A stretch of DNA of 5,494 nt from Candidatus Atribacteria bacterium 4572_76 (GCA_002084865.1 NBMG01000091.1:1-5494), one strand, 5' to 3'. Counted from the stretch's first letter, positions 1 through 5,494 are shown. A program made the numbers and translations. The notes: a model not told the origin generated them from the letters alone.

Positions 1-29
1 TAAGAAGGAAAATTAATATTATTTAATTT

Positions 30-36
30 AGGAGGA
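30..36 (+). promoter_or_regulatory. Strong Shine-Dalgarno site of the dctP-like gene
   Basis: AGGAGGA lies 6 nt before the ATG at 43 and fixes that codon as the start. An ATG at 38 is followed at once by a stop codon (ATG AAA TGA) and is not a gene start. Only 42 bases precede the gene, so its promoter and any upstream gene lie outside the window. Confidence 0.85.
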
Positions 37-42
37 AATGAA

Positions 43-804
43 ATGAAAAAACTAATCGTTTGTATTGTAGTAACCGTATTTTTTATAACTTTACTGGTAA
101 CAAGTTCTGCCTTTTCTGCCGGCCAGGAGGCGAAGATTGTACTTAGACTTGGACATATTAGAGATACTTCTCACCCCACCCATCTTGCTGCTCTTAAGTT
201 TAAGGATTTAGTAGAAGAAAAGTCTAAGGGAAGAATTGAAGTTAAAGTGTATCCCAATAGTCAACTTGGCGGCCCAAAAGAGATGTTTGTCCAGATGCAG
301 ACCGGAGATTTGGAGATGGTCTACGGAGGGATTAATACATTTGCCTGGATAAAGGGTGGAGAAGCATTTGAAATTACTGCCATTCCTTTCTTGTATAGGG
401 ATTATGAGCATATGAGAAATTCTCTTCTGTCTGATTTTTTCCAACCTATCATTGAAAAAGCTGAAAAAGAAACTAAAATAAAAATAATAAACATCAATGG
501 AGATACCGCTCCTCGTGGGTTAACCACTAAAAATAGACCAATAAAGGATGCTAGCGGTTTTAAAGGTTTGAAAATTAGAACAGCAGCGAGTCCAACAGTT
601 TTGGCCGCTATGAAGGCACTTGGCGCTTTACCTCAACAGATTCCTTTTGCTGAACTTTATATGGCTCTAAAGACGGGCGTAGTAGATGCTCAAGAAAATG
701 GAGCGTTAGTGGTTCTATCCAAGAGTCTTTATGAAGTCCAGGATTACTATGTTAAGACTGATTATATTTATAAAAGAAGGCAGGAAATGCTATTATTAAT
801 ATAG
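43..804 (+). CDS. TRAP transporter solute-binding protein (DctP type), C-terminally truncated
   Basis: Periplasmic receptor of a TRAP (tripartite ATP-independent) transporter, which captures a carboxylate or acidic sugar and hands it to the membrane subunits. Residues 1-26 form a Sec signal peptide: KK near the N-terminus, a hydrophobic core, and an AFSA cleavage site before G27. There is no lipobox. Family features include LGGPKEM near 75-81, FLYRD at 116-120, APRGL at 156-160, GLKIRT at 175-180 with the expected ligand-binding Arg179, PFAELYMAL at 201-209, and VVDAQEN at 213-219. DctP proteins are usually about 320-340 residues; this one ends at 253. Recognisable homology runs to about YIYK (241-244), then RRQEMLLLI follows, encoded inside the palindrome at 777-837. 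The missing part normally holds the long C-terminal helices that pack across both lobes, so I infer a non-functional product. The family is certain; the substrate cannot be told. Confidence 0.9.
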   Translation: MKKLIVCIVVTVFFITLLVTSSAFSAGQEAKIVLRLGHIRDTSHPTHLAALKFKDLVEEKSKGRIEVKVYPNSQLGGPKEMFVQMQTGDLEMVYGGINTFAWIKGGEAFEITAIPFLYRDYEHMRNSLLSDFFQPIIEKAEKETKIKIININGDTAPRGLTTKNRPIKDASGFKGLKIRTAASPTVLAAMKALGALPQQIPFAELYMALKTGVVDAQENGALVVLSKSLYEVQDYYVKTDYIYKRRQEMLLLI

Positions 805-837
805 TATGAAGTATTAATTGTTAGTATCTCCTGCCTT
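777..837. repeat. 61-nt imperfect palindrome (hairpin) at the broken end of dctP
   Basis: Outer arms 777-792 and 822-837 pair over 16 positions: 14 Watson-Crick pairs, one G-U (789/825) and one mismatch (786/828). The outermost 9 bp, AAGGCAGGA with TCCTGCCTT, are perfect. A second perfect 7-bp stem, ATTAATA (795-801) with TATTAAT (812-818), continues inward and leaves a loop of about 10 nt. The element spans the last codons and stop of the truncated dctP gene. It is followed by TTTAATAATCTTT, so it could act as a weak intrinsic terminator or as an mRNA-stabilising hairpin between the binding-protein and permease genes. It could also be a REP- or MITE-like element, or a fold-back made at a deletion joint. 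The structure is plain in the sequence; its role is inferred. Confidence 0.8.
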
Positions 838-866
838 TAATAATCTTTAAACAAGGGAAAAAAAGT

Positions 867-2075
867 ATGATTGTTTTGCTATTTATAATGTTATTTCTTC
901 TAATTGGTATCGGCTTTAGTATTTGGTCAGCAATGGGAGTTAGTGGACTTATTTATATTTTAATTAGAGGCGAATTTTCCTTGAAAATTTTAGCCTCCCA
1001 TCTTGTTTCCGGGATAGATTCTATGTCTTTAGTATCCATTCCCTTTTTTATGCTTGCCGGAGAATTAATGAATGAAGCGGGAATAACTAAAAAGTTAGCG
1101 GAGTTTGCAGAATATTTTGTGGGGCGTTTTAAGGGAGGGTTAGCTTTTGTGGCAATTGTGGTAAATGTAATTATGGCCGGAGTATCAGGTTCTGCTGTTG
1201 CTGATGCCAGTGCCGTTTCTTCAGTGCTTTTACCTACTATGGAAGAAAGAGGATATGATAAACCATTTGCCGCTTCAATAAATGCTGCAGCTGCAGTTAT
1301 CGGACCGATAATTCCTCCCAGTATCCCCATGGTTTTTATAGGAGTAATTAGCGGGATATCTATCGGTAAATTGTTTCTTGGTGGAGTAATTCCTGGGTTA
1401 ATGATGGGTTTGGTCTTGAGTATAATGGTGGTAATTAATTGCAGAACAAAAGATTACCCGGTGGTAAAAAAGAAACTTACCGCAAAAACCCTACATCGTC
1501 TTTTACAGGACACCATCCTGGCTATAATTGCTCCTTTAATTATTATTTTGGGTATAATTTTGGGGATAGTTACTCTGGTTGAAGTAGCAGTACTTTCAAT
1601 TTTGTATATTTTACTGATATCTCTGTTTATATATAAAAGCATTAAATTTAAGGATATTCCGAGGATCTTTGCTAAGGCGGGTGTATTCTCAGCTTCCATA
1701 ATGATTATTTTTGCCGTGGTGGGTATTTACCAGTATATCGTGGCTTTTGAACAAGTTGGAGTTCAGCTGGGAAATTTAATAGACCTATTGCATTTAGGTA
1801 AATTTGAGTTTTTAATATTAGCGAATATATTTTTCCTATTTATGGGGTGTATCCTTGACGCAGTACCAGTAATGTTGATCTTCTTTCCGGTTTTACTTCC
1901 GATAGCTTTACAGTTGGGAATTGATGCAACCCATTTTGGGGTGATAGTGGTGATAAACTTAATGATCGGATTACTTACTCCCCCTATTGGTGCACTTTTA
2001 TTTTTAGAGGCTAAGATTGCTGATATCAAGTTTGAAAAGCTTGTCCGTCACGTGTGGCCTTATACCCTTTCCTGA
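867..2075 (+). CDS. TRAP transporter large permease (DctM type), lacking the last helix
   Basis: Large integral-membrane subunit of a TRAP transporter, which moves substrate using a sodium or proton gradient. AAGGGA at 853-858 precedes the ATG by 8 nt. The N-terminus is normal for the family, and hydrophobic segments run throughout. Typical motifs are IPFFMLAGELMN (58-69), GVSGSAVADASA (105-116), IGPIIPPSIPMV (145-156), GKLFLGGVIPG (167-177), DAVPVMLIFFPVLLP (331-345) and HFGVIVVINLMIGLLTPPIG (356-375). The last holds the conserved TPP of the ion/substrate site. The protein stops at 402 residues just after VRHVWPYTLS, whereas DctM proteins are usually about 425 and continue from this point into a final helix. 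The family motif TPTE after the central GI(F/V) reads TLVE (236-239). The 3' end overlaps the small-permease gene. Gene identity is certain; transport competence is doubtful. Confidence 0.93.
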   Translation: MIVLLFIMLFLLIGIGFSIWSAMGVSGLIYILIRGEFSLKILASHLVSGIDSMSLVSIPFFMLAGELMNEAGITKKLAEFAEYFVGRFKGGLAFVAIVVNVIMAGVSGSAVADASAVSSVLLPTMEERGYDKPFAASINAAAAVIGPIIPPSIPMVFIGVISGISIGKLFLGGVIPGLMMGLVLSIMVVINCRTKDYPVVKKKLTAKTLHRLLQDTILAIIAPLIIILGIILGIVTLVEVAVLSILYILLISLFIYKSIKFKDIPRIFAKAGVFSASIMIIFAVVGIYQYIVAFEQVGVQLGNLIDLLHLGKFEFLILANIFFLFMGCILDAVPVMLIFFPVLLPIALQLGIDATHFGVIVVINLMIGLLTPPIGALLFLEAKIADIKFEKLVRHVWPYTLS

Positions 2076-2446
2076 AAAGAATAGAACTTTTAGTAGGCGT
2101 TCTTTTCATCACTCTTTTTCTATTAAATATTTTAAAGATTTCCTTGCGCTATTTTTGGGGAATAAGTTGGCTTTGGGTTCCAGATTTTTCTCGATTAGTC
2201 TTTATTTGGGCTATTTTTTTAGGTACTTCGGTTTTATATGCACGAAGGGCTATATTTTTATTCATCTTAATTATCGAAGGATTTAAAGTGAGTATAATAA
2301 GGATGAGGATACCTTTTGATATGTGGAATATCCCTACTGGATATGCTTACGCTGCTGTACCGGTTTGCAGCGCTATTATGTTTGTAACAACTATCAGTAA
2401 ATTGAGTAATGATTTTATTAAAAGGAGAAGAATATGGAAAATTTAG
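2054..2446 (+). CDS. TRAP transporter small permease (DctQ type), apparent internal deletion
   Basis: Small membrane subunit that supports the large permease and docks the binding protein. The GTG start overlaps dctM by 22 nt and has no clear Shine-Dalgarno site, suggesting translational coupling; it leaves about 8 residues before the family-like RIELLVG. Typical signatures are LRYFWGISWLW (31-41), SRLVFIWAIFLG (46-57) and the C-terminal NIPTGYAYAAVPVCSAIM (92-109). The usual acidic pair after the Trp reads VPD (42-44). DctQ proteins normally have four helices in about 160-170 residues; this one has 130. By eye the block between ARRA (63-66) and IFLFILIIEGF (67-77) is missing: the loop that usually follows the second helix and the start of the third, about 25-30 residues. 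The loss keeps the frame open. The stop overlaps the next gene's start by 13 nt. The family call is confident; activity is doubtful. Confidence 0.85.
   Translation: MALYPFLKRIELLVGVLFITLFLLNILKISLRYFWGISWLWVPDFSRLVFIWAIFLGTSVLYARRAIFLFILIIEGFKVSIIRMRIPFDMWNIPTGYAYAAVPVCSAIMFVTTISKLSNDFIKRRRIWKI
2421..2427 (+). promoter_or_regulatory. Shine-Dalgarno site of the SIS-domain gene, inside dctQ
   Basis: AAAGGAG lies 6 nt before the ATG at 2434 and inside the last codons of the small-permease gene. It supports this start and makes the two genes overlap by 13 nt, so they share a transcript. Confidence 0.75.
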
Positions 2447-3195
2447 CTGTTCTTTACAAAAATAAAATAATCGATATTCTAAATGAAATTTCCGAGGAAA
2501 GTGTGATAATTAAGAAGGCAGCCAAAATAGTTGCGAAATCTATAGCTAGTGAAGAACCGGTTCACGTTATAGGCCCCGGGGGGCATTCCAATATGGCTGC
2601 CGAGGAAGTCCTCTGGAGAGCCGGTGGTCTTGCTCCTATAAATGCAATACTTGATGCCGGAGTAAATCTGATTCATGGTGCCAAGCGTTCTAATATTATC
2701 GAAAGGACTCCGGGTTATGCCATTAAAGTATTAGATGCTTATAGGGTTGGTAAAAAACCGGGAGAAGTTATTATTATTGTGAATGCATATGGTATTAATT
2801 CCATGTGTATCGATACAGTCCTGGAAGCCAGAAGAAGAAAGATGATTACCATCGGGATAACTTCTAATTCTTTTGCTGATGTCGTTCCAAAAGATCATCC
2901 CTCACGTCACCCTACCGGCAAAAATCTTTACCAGGAAGTAGATTATTTTATTAACTGCCATTTGCCTTATGGTGATGCGGTTATAGAGGTAGAGAGTTGT
3001 TCACAAAAGGTTGGACCAACTTCGACCTTTTGCAATGCCTTTGCCATAAATCTATTAATGGCAGAGACGGTGAGAGAGTTAGTTTCTATGGGAATAGAGC
3101 CACCAATTTGGACAAGTGCTAATCTTCCCGGAGGTGACGAAAAAAACCGTCGATTAGAAGAAAAATATATCCCCTTAATCAAGCATCTTGGTTAA
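2434..3195 (+). CDS. SIS-domain sugar isomerase-like protein (UPF0309 type)
   Basis: Cytoplasmic protein with one SIS (sugar isomerase) domain, a fold that binds phosphorylated sugars. Its 253 residues match the UPF0309 family length. Family features are AAEEVLWRAGGLAPINAILD (55-74), RTPGYAIKVLDAY (91-103), SRHPTGKNLY (157-166), LPYGDAVIEVE (177-187), QKVGPTST (191-198) and SANLPGGDEKN (228-238). Two loops differ from the usual form as I remember it. The first-strand motif GTGHSH reads GPGGHSN (47-53), and the phosphosugar-binding SNSGRN reads VNAYGIN (116-122). Because the rest of the domain is well preserved, this looks like a subfamily trait rather than decay. The gene overlaps dctQ and sits 27 nt before the NagB-like gene, so a role in the same amino-sugar pathway is likely, perhaps as isomerase or epimerase. 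The exact reaction is unknown to me. Confidence 0.88.
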   Translation: MENLAVLYKNKIIDILNEISEESVIIKKAAKIVAKSIASEEPVHVIGPGGHSNMAAEEVLWRAGGLAPINAILDAGVNLIHGAKRSNIIERTPGYAIKVLDAYRVGKKPGEVIIIVNAYGINSMCIDTVLEARRRKMITIGITSNSFADVVPKDHPSRHPTGKNLYQEVDYFINCHLPYGDAVIEVESCSQKVGPTSTFCNAFAINLLMAETVRELVSMGIEPPIWTSANLPGGDEKNRRLEEKYIPLIKHLG

Positions 3196-3222
3196 TTAAG
3201 AAAGGGGTTTAAAGATAAAAGT

Positions 3223-4209
3223 ATGCAAAAAGAACATATTATCTATAGTGGTACAGTTAAAGTAAACATAGTAAAAAACGAGTCTTTAATGGGGAAAATG
3301 ACAGTTGATCATATAACTAAGGTTATAAAAGAAAAATATGTTCAAGATAAAATAATAGTTTTATGGTTAATGGCCGCACCAAGTGGTTTCCCCTTTTATC
3401 AAGCTTTGATTGAGAGGGTAGAGAGAGATAGGTTTTTGCGAGAAATAATAAAGAAGACCCATTTCTTTCAGTTTGACGATTACCCTATATCTCGGAACAG
3501 CAAAAAGTTTTCCGTAACTTTTCGCTACCTGTTAGAAAATGAACTTTTTAAACCATTGAGGAATTTGTGTGGAGAATTGCATTACATTCATCTCTTAGAA
3601 TTAACCGGAACAGATAAAGATAAAGAAATAAGTATAGCTTACCAAGAAGAGTTACTGAATCTGAGAGAGAAGAATTCCTATATAATTCAATTAAAAGGGA
3701 TTGGAATGGATGGACATTGGGGTTTTCATGGCTCAGAAACACCTTTAGAGATGCCGCCTGCTATGATTGCAGTTCCTATGAATAAACAAAATATACAACA
3801 ACAAAGGATTGATTGGCCTGAGTTCTTTCCCAGGGCAGAGGATGTTCCCAAAACTGCCTATACATTTAATGTTAATATGTTTTTATTGGCTGATGAAATT
3901 ATAGATAATGTTCCTCAGCCAACTAAAGAATATGCCGTATTAGCAACCTACGGAACAGATGATATTATCAATGAAATTCCTTCCAGTGCCTTAAAGAAAC
4001 ATTATAATGCCCAAGCTTATATTACCGAAAAAGCCGCCAAAGCATTAATAGAATTTAGAAAAGGAAGAGAAAATGATAAGGGTTATAAGCTAAACAATAC
4101 TACTCTTAATCGGTTAAGGGATCTATGGAAAGACGATGCTAACCAGCCATATTCGCAACAAAATATAAAGATAATGGAAGAAGTACTAAAAAAACTTAAT
4201 ATGATATAG
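3223..4209 (+). CDS. Divergent glucosamine-6-phosphate deaminase/isomerase-like protein (NagB family)
   Basis: Cytoplasmic protein of the NagB / 6-phosphogluconolactonase fold; in the classical reaction glucosamine-6-P becomes fructose-6-P plus ammonia. The phosphate-loop region is LMAAPSGFPFYQAL (49-62, NagB has PTGGTP). FQFDDY (82-87) places Asp85 at the E. coli Asp72 general base. GMDGHWGFHG (161-170) gives Asp163 and His165 for E. coli Asp141 and His143. E. coli Glu148 aligns with Gly170, and the phosphate-binding Lys208 appears to align with Asp247 in YGTDD, so two key residues differ. At 328 residues it is longer than NagB (about 266), with extra sequence in the middle and a helical, charged tail after about 280. 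The start at 3223 keeps the whole first strand. The best Shine-Dalgarno match, AAAGGGG at 3201-3207, is 15 nt away, unusually far, so translation may be weak or coupled to the gene before. The fold is confident; substrate and reaction are not. Confidence 0.82.
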   Translation: MQKEHIIYSGTVKVNIVKNESLMGKMTVDHITKVIKEKYVQDKIIVLWLMAAPSGFPFYQALIERVERDRFLREIIKKTHFFQFDDYPISRNSKKFSVTFRYLLENELFKPLRNLCGELHYIHLLELTGTDKDKEISIAYQEELLNLREKNSYIIQLKGIGMDGHWGFHGSETPLEMPPAMIAVPMNKQNIQQQRIDWPEFFPRAEDVPKTAYTFNVNMFLLADEIIDNVPQPTKEYAVLATYGTDDIINEIPSSALKKHYNAQAYITEKAAKALIEFRKGRENDKGYKLNNTTLNRLRDLWKDDANQPYSQQNIKIMEEVLKKLNMI

Positions 4210-4320
4210 TATAATGTAATATAAATATTAAATAAATACACAAATCAAAAATTTTTTTAAAAATATAATTTTATAAATATTATCCATCAATTATTTCCCG
4301 GATTTTTTCTTAAAGAGCGA

Positions 4321-4335
4321 TTGAACGAAATTCAA
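4321..4335. promoter_or_regulatory. Possible operator: TTGAA-N5-TTCAA inverted repeat
   Basis: A perfect 5-bp inverted repeat around CGAAA overlaps the candidate -35 box, a position suited to repressor binding. It is short and unsupported by any regulator gene in the window, so chance is a real alternative. Confidence 0.2.
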
Positions 4336-4349
4336 AATTATATTACAAG
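4321..4349 (+). promoter_or_regulatory. Weak sigma-70-type promoter candidate for the nagA-like gene
   Basis: TTGAAC (4321-4326) and TACAAG (4344-4349) are separated by 17 nt, each matching four of six consensus bases. A start near 4356 would give a leader of about 30 nt. In DNA this AT-rich such matches arise by chance, so this is only a candidate. Confidence 0.2.
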
Positions 4350-4384
4350 ATATAGACATTAATGATTATCGGGCGGTATTAATT

Positions 4385-5494
4385 ATGAAAATTAGAGGGA
4401 TTTCTGTTTTTAATGGGCAACCTATTGAAGTTGAAATCAAGGAAGGTTTTATAGAGAATATTGATTTATTACCCGGAAGTGAGAAAAATTTACCTTATGT
4501 CTCCCCGGGGTTTTTTGACATTCAGGTAAATGGCTATAAAGGGAGCGATTATAGTTTAGAAGATTTCTCAGAAGAACATCTAAAAAATATTATTGATAAT
4601 CTTGCTGCCTCCGGAACTACCCAACATATTCCCACCATTGTTTCTTCTCCCCCGGAAAGAATATTGAAAAATTTGGAAATAATTTCAAAAGCAATAAATG
4701 ACTCGCCCGATATTATGGAAGCTATCCCGGGGATACATATTGAAGGTCCTTTTATCTCTTCCGAAGAAGGTCCTAGAGGATGTCATGACCCGAGTTTTAT
4801 TCGGAATCCTGATTTTGAAGAATTCAGGCAGTGGCAGGAAGCAGCAGAAGGTCGAATTGTGATGGTGACCATTGCTCCGGAGAGGGAAGGTTCTATGGAT
4901 TTTATTAAAAAGGTTACCCGTACAGGTGTTAGGATTGCTATCGGTCATACCGGGGCAACTCCTGAAATAATTAGGGAGGCCATAAAAGCGGGCGCACAAT
5001 TTTCCACCCATCTGGGGAACGGCAGTTATTTGATTCTTCCTAAAGTAAACAATTATATCTGGGAACAATTAGCTGCTGATGAATTATTTGCCGGCATTAT
5101 CTGCGATGGATTTCATTTACCCGCTTCCACGGTAAAAGTATTTGCTCGAACCAAAGGTTTAGAAAGACTAATATTAACCAGCGACGTTGCTTTAGTAGGA
5201 GGATTAAATCCAGGTATTTATAAATGGGGGAATATGGAAGTAGAAGTATTTAAAGATGGTCACCTTGGCCTTGCTGGTAGCGGTATCCTTGCCGGGGCCG
5301 GTCACCTTTTAGATTGGGATATTGCTCATTTTATCAAATTCACGGGAAATAATTTAGCCAACACCATCCCTTTATGTACCATTAATCCGACAAAAATTAT
5401 AGAAATGCCCCACAACTATGGCAAACTTGAAATAGGAGCACCTGCCAACCTTACCCTATTTCATTATCAAACTGGTGATGATAGACTGCAAATT
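4385..5494 (+). CDS. N-acetylglucosamine-6-phosphate deacetylase-like amidohydrolase (NagA family), 3' end outside window
   Basis: Metal-dependent amidohydrolase expected to remove the acetyl group from an N-acetylated amino-sugar phosphate in the cytoplasm. My translation from the ATG at 4385 stays open for 370 codons to the window edge. It shows the NagA order of motifs: PGFFDIQVNG (41-50), GIHIEGPFIS (117-126, with metal ligand Glu120), TIAPE (162-166), AIGHTGA (185-191, His188), STHLGNG (207-213, His209), ICDGFHL (239-245, His244), LTSD (264-267, catalytic Asp267) and a C-terminal GKLEIGAPANLTLF (346-359). The loop after His209 reads GNGSY...PKVNNYIWEQLA instead of the usual (F/Y)NAM...REPG, marking a distinct NagA subgroup; Lys220 falls where E. 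coli NagA has the phosphate-binding Arg227. The family is usually about 380-390 residues, so only a few codons should be missing. The ribosome site is poor (GGGCGG at 4371-4376). The active-site set looks complete. Confidence 0.88.
   Translation, partial: MKIRGISVFNGQPIEVEIKEGFIENIDLLPGSEKNLPYVSPGFFDIQVNGYKGSDYSLEDFSEEHLKNIIDNLAASGTTQHIPTIVSSPPERILKNLEIISKAINDSPDIMEAIPGIHIEGPFISSEEGPRGCHDPSFIRNPDFEEFRQWQEAAEGRIVMVTIAPEREGSMDFIKKVTRTGVRIAIGHTGATPEIIREAIKAGAQFSTHLGNGSYLILPKVNNYIWEQLAADELFAGIICDGFHLPASTVKVFARTKGLERLILTSDVALVGGLNPGIYKWGNMEVEVFKDGHLGLAGSGILAGAGHLLDWDIAHFIKFTGNNLANTIPLCTINPTKIIEMPHNYGKLEIGAPANLTLFHYQTGDDRLQI

Larger units (their letters stand above)
4210..4384. other. AT-rich intergenic gap before the nagA-like gene
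   Basis: These 175 nt hold no credible ORF. The 5' part is almost pure A+T and includes a perfect AT-only inverted repeat, TAATAT-AA-ATATTA (4217-4230), and an A5-T7-A5 tract (4247-4263) that could bend DNA. No GC-rich stem followed by a T run is present, so I see no convincing intrinsic terminator after the NagB-like gene. The gap is far longer than the other spacings in the locus, which suggests separate control of the nagA-like gene. Confidence 0.6.

Noticed and set aside
953..1330. 125-residue minus-strand open frame
   Set aside because: It mirrors the most conserved part of the dctM gene and is explained by codon structure on the opposite strand.
2046..2110. Frameshift in dctM, with the missing last helix continuing in the overlapping frame
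   Set aside because: The overlapping frame gives hydrophobic sequence, but it goes straight into unmistakable DctQ signatures (LRYFWGIS, FIWAIFLG), so it is the small permease rather than the dctM tail.
2243..2280. CGAAGG direct repeats at 2243 and 2275 as deletion footprints
   Set aside because: Six-base repeats 32 nt apart are common by chance, and a deletion between them would have removed the sequence that is still present.
2017..2286. 89-residue plus-strand open frame beginning with ATG
   Set aside because: It overlaps dctM and dctQ out of frame. The DctQ family signatures are in the frame starting at GTG 2054, and this frame shows none.
4217..4263. AT-only inverted repeat and T tract as a terminator for the NagB-like gene
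   Set aside because: The stem is six A-T pairs without any G-C pair, so it would be unstable, and the T run is not next to it.
4685..5068. 127-residue open frame on the minus strand
   Set aside because: It lies wholly inside the nagA-like gene, whose plus-strand translation carries every expected family motif; the minus-strand product has no recognisable domain and no credible ribosome site.
1..5494. CRISPR array, tRNA/rRNA gene, transposase or phage gene
   Set aside because: No regularly spaced repeats, cloverleaf-like sequence, rRNA-like stretch or transposase/phage motif was seen; the window is filled by transporter and sugar-enzyme genes.

Overview
This is an AT-rich bacterial window (clearly below 50% GC by eye) with all supported genes on the + strand. 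It reads as one sugar-uptake and amino-sugar catabolism locus. Shine-Dalgarno sites, short gaps and overlapping genes indicate a bacterium. A TRAP transporter next to sugar-phosphate enzymes suits a heterotrophic, probably anaerobic lineage (Firmicutes-like or Atribacterota-like), but nothing here fixes the taxon.

Layout: (1) 43-804, a periplasmic TRAP solute-binding protein (DctP type) with a clear signal peptide, but missing roughly its last 75-80 residues. (2) 777-837, a strong imperfect palindrome that begins exactly where DctP homology ends and supplies its last codons and stop. (3) 867-2075, the TRAP large permease (DctM type), complete except for its last membrane helix. (4) 2054-2446, the TRAP small permease (DctQ type), overlapping DctM by 22 nt from a GTG start and apparently lacking an internal block of about 25-30 residues. 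(5) 2434-3195, a SIS-domain sugar isomerase-like protein of the UPF0309 type. (6) 3223-4209, a divergent NagB-like glucosamine-6-phosphate deaminase/isomerase homologue. (7) 4210-4384, a 175-nt AT-rich gap with only weak regulatory candidates. (8) 4385-5494, a NagA-like N-acetylglucosamine-6-phosphate deacetylase homologue, open at the window edge and near its end.

The likely logic is import of an N-acetylated amino sugar or related compound by the TRAP system, deacetylation by the NagA-like enzyme, and isomerisation or deamination by the NagB-like and SIS proteins. No sugar kinase is in the window, although TRAP import does not phosphorylate its cargo.

Two things stand out. First, all three transporter genes carry apparent deletions while their remaining frames are open, so the transporter is probably decayed or the assembly is rearranged here. 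Second, the three enzymes are all non-canonical: the NagB-like protein lacks the Glu and Lys of the E. coli enzyme at the aligned positions, and the SIS protein has altered phosphosugar-binding loops. They look like a variant amino-sugar pathway whose substrate cannot be assumed to be GlcNAc-6-P. All family assignments come from reading the sequence and remembered family motifs; no search was run.
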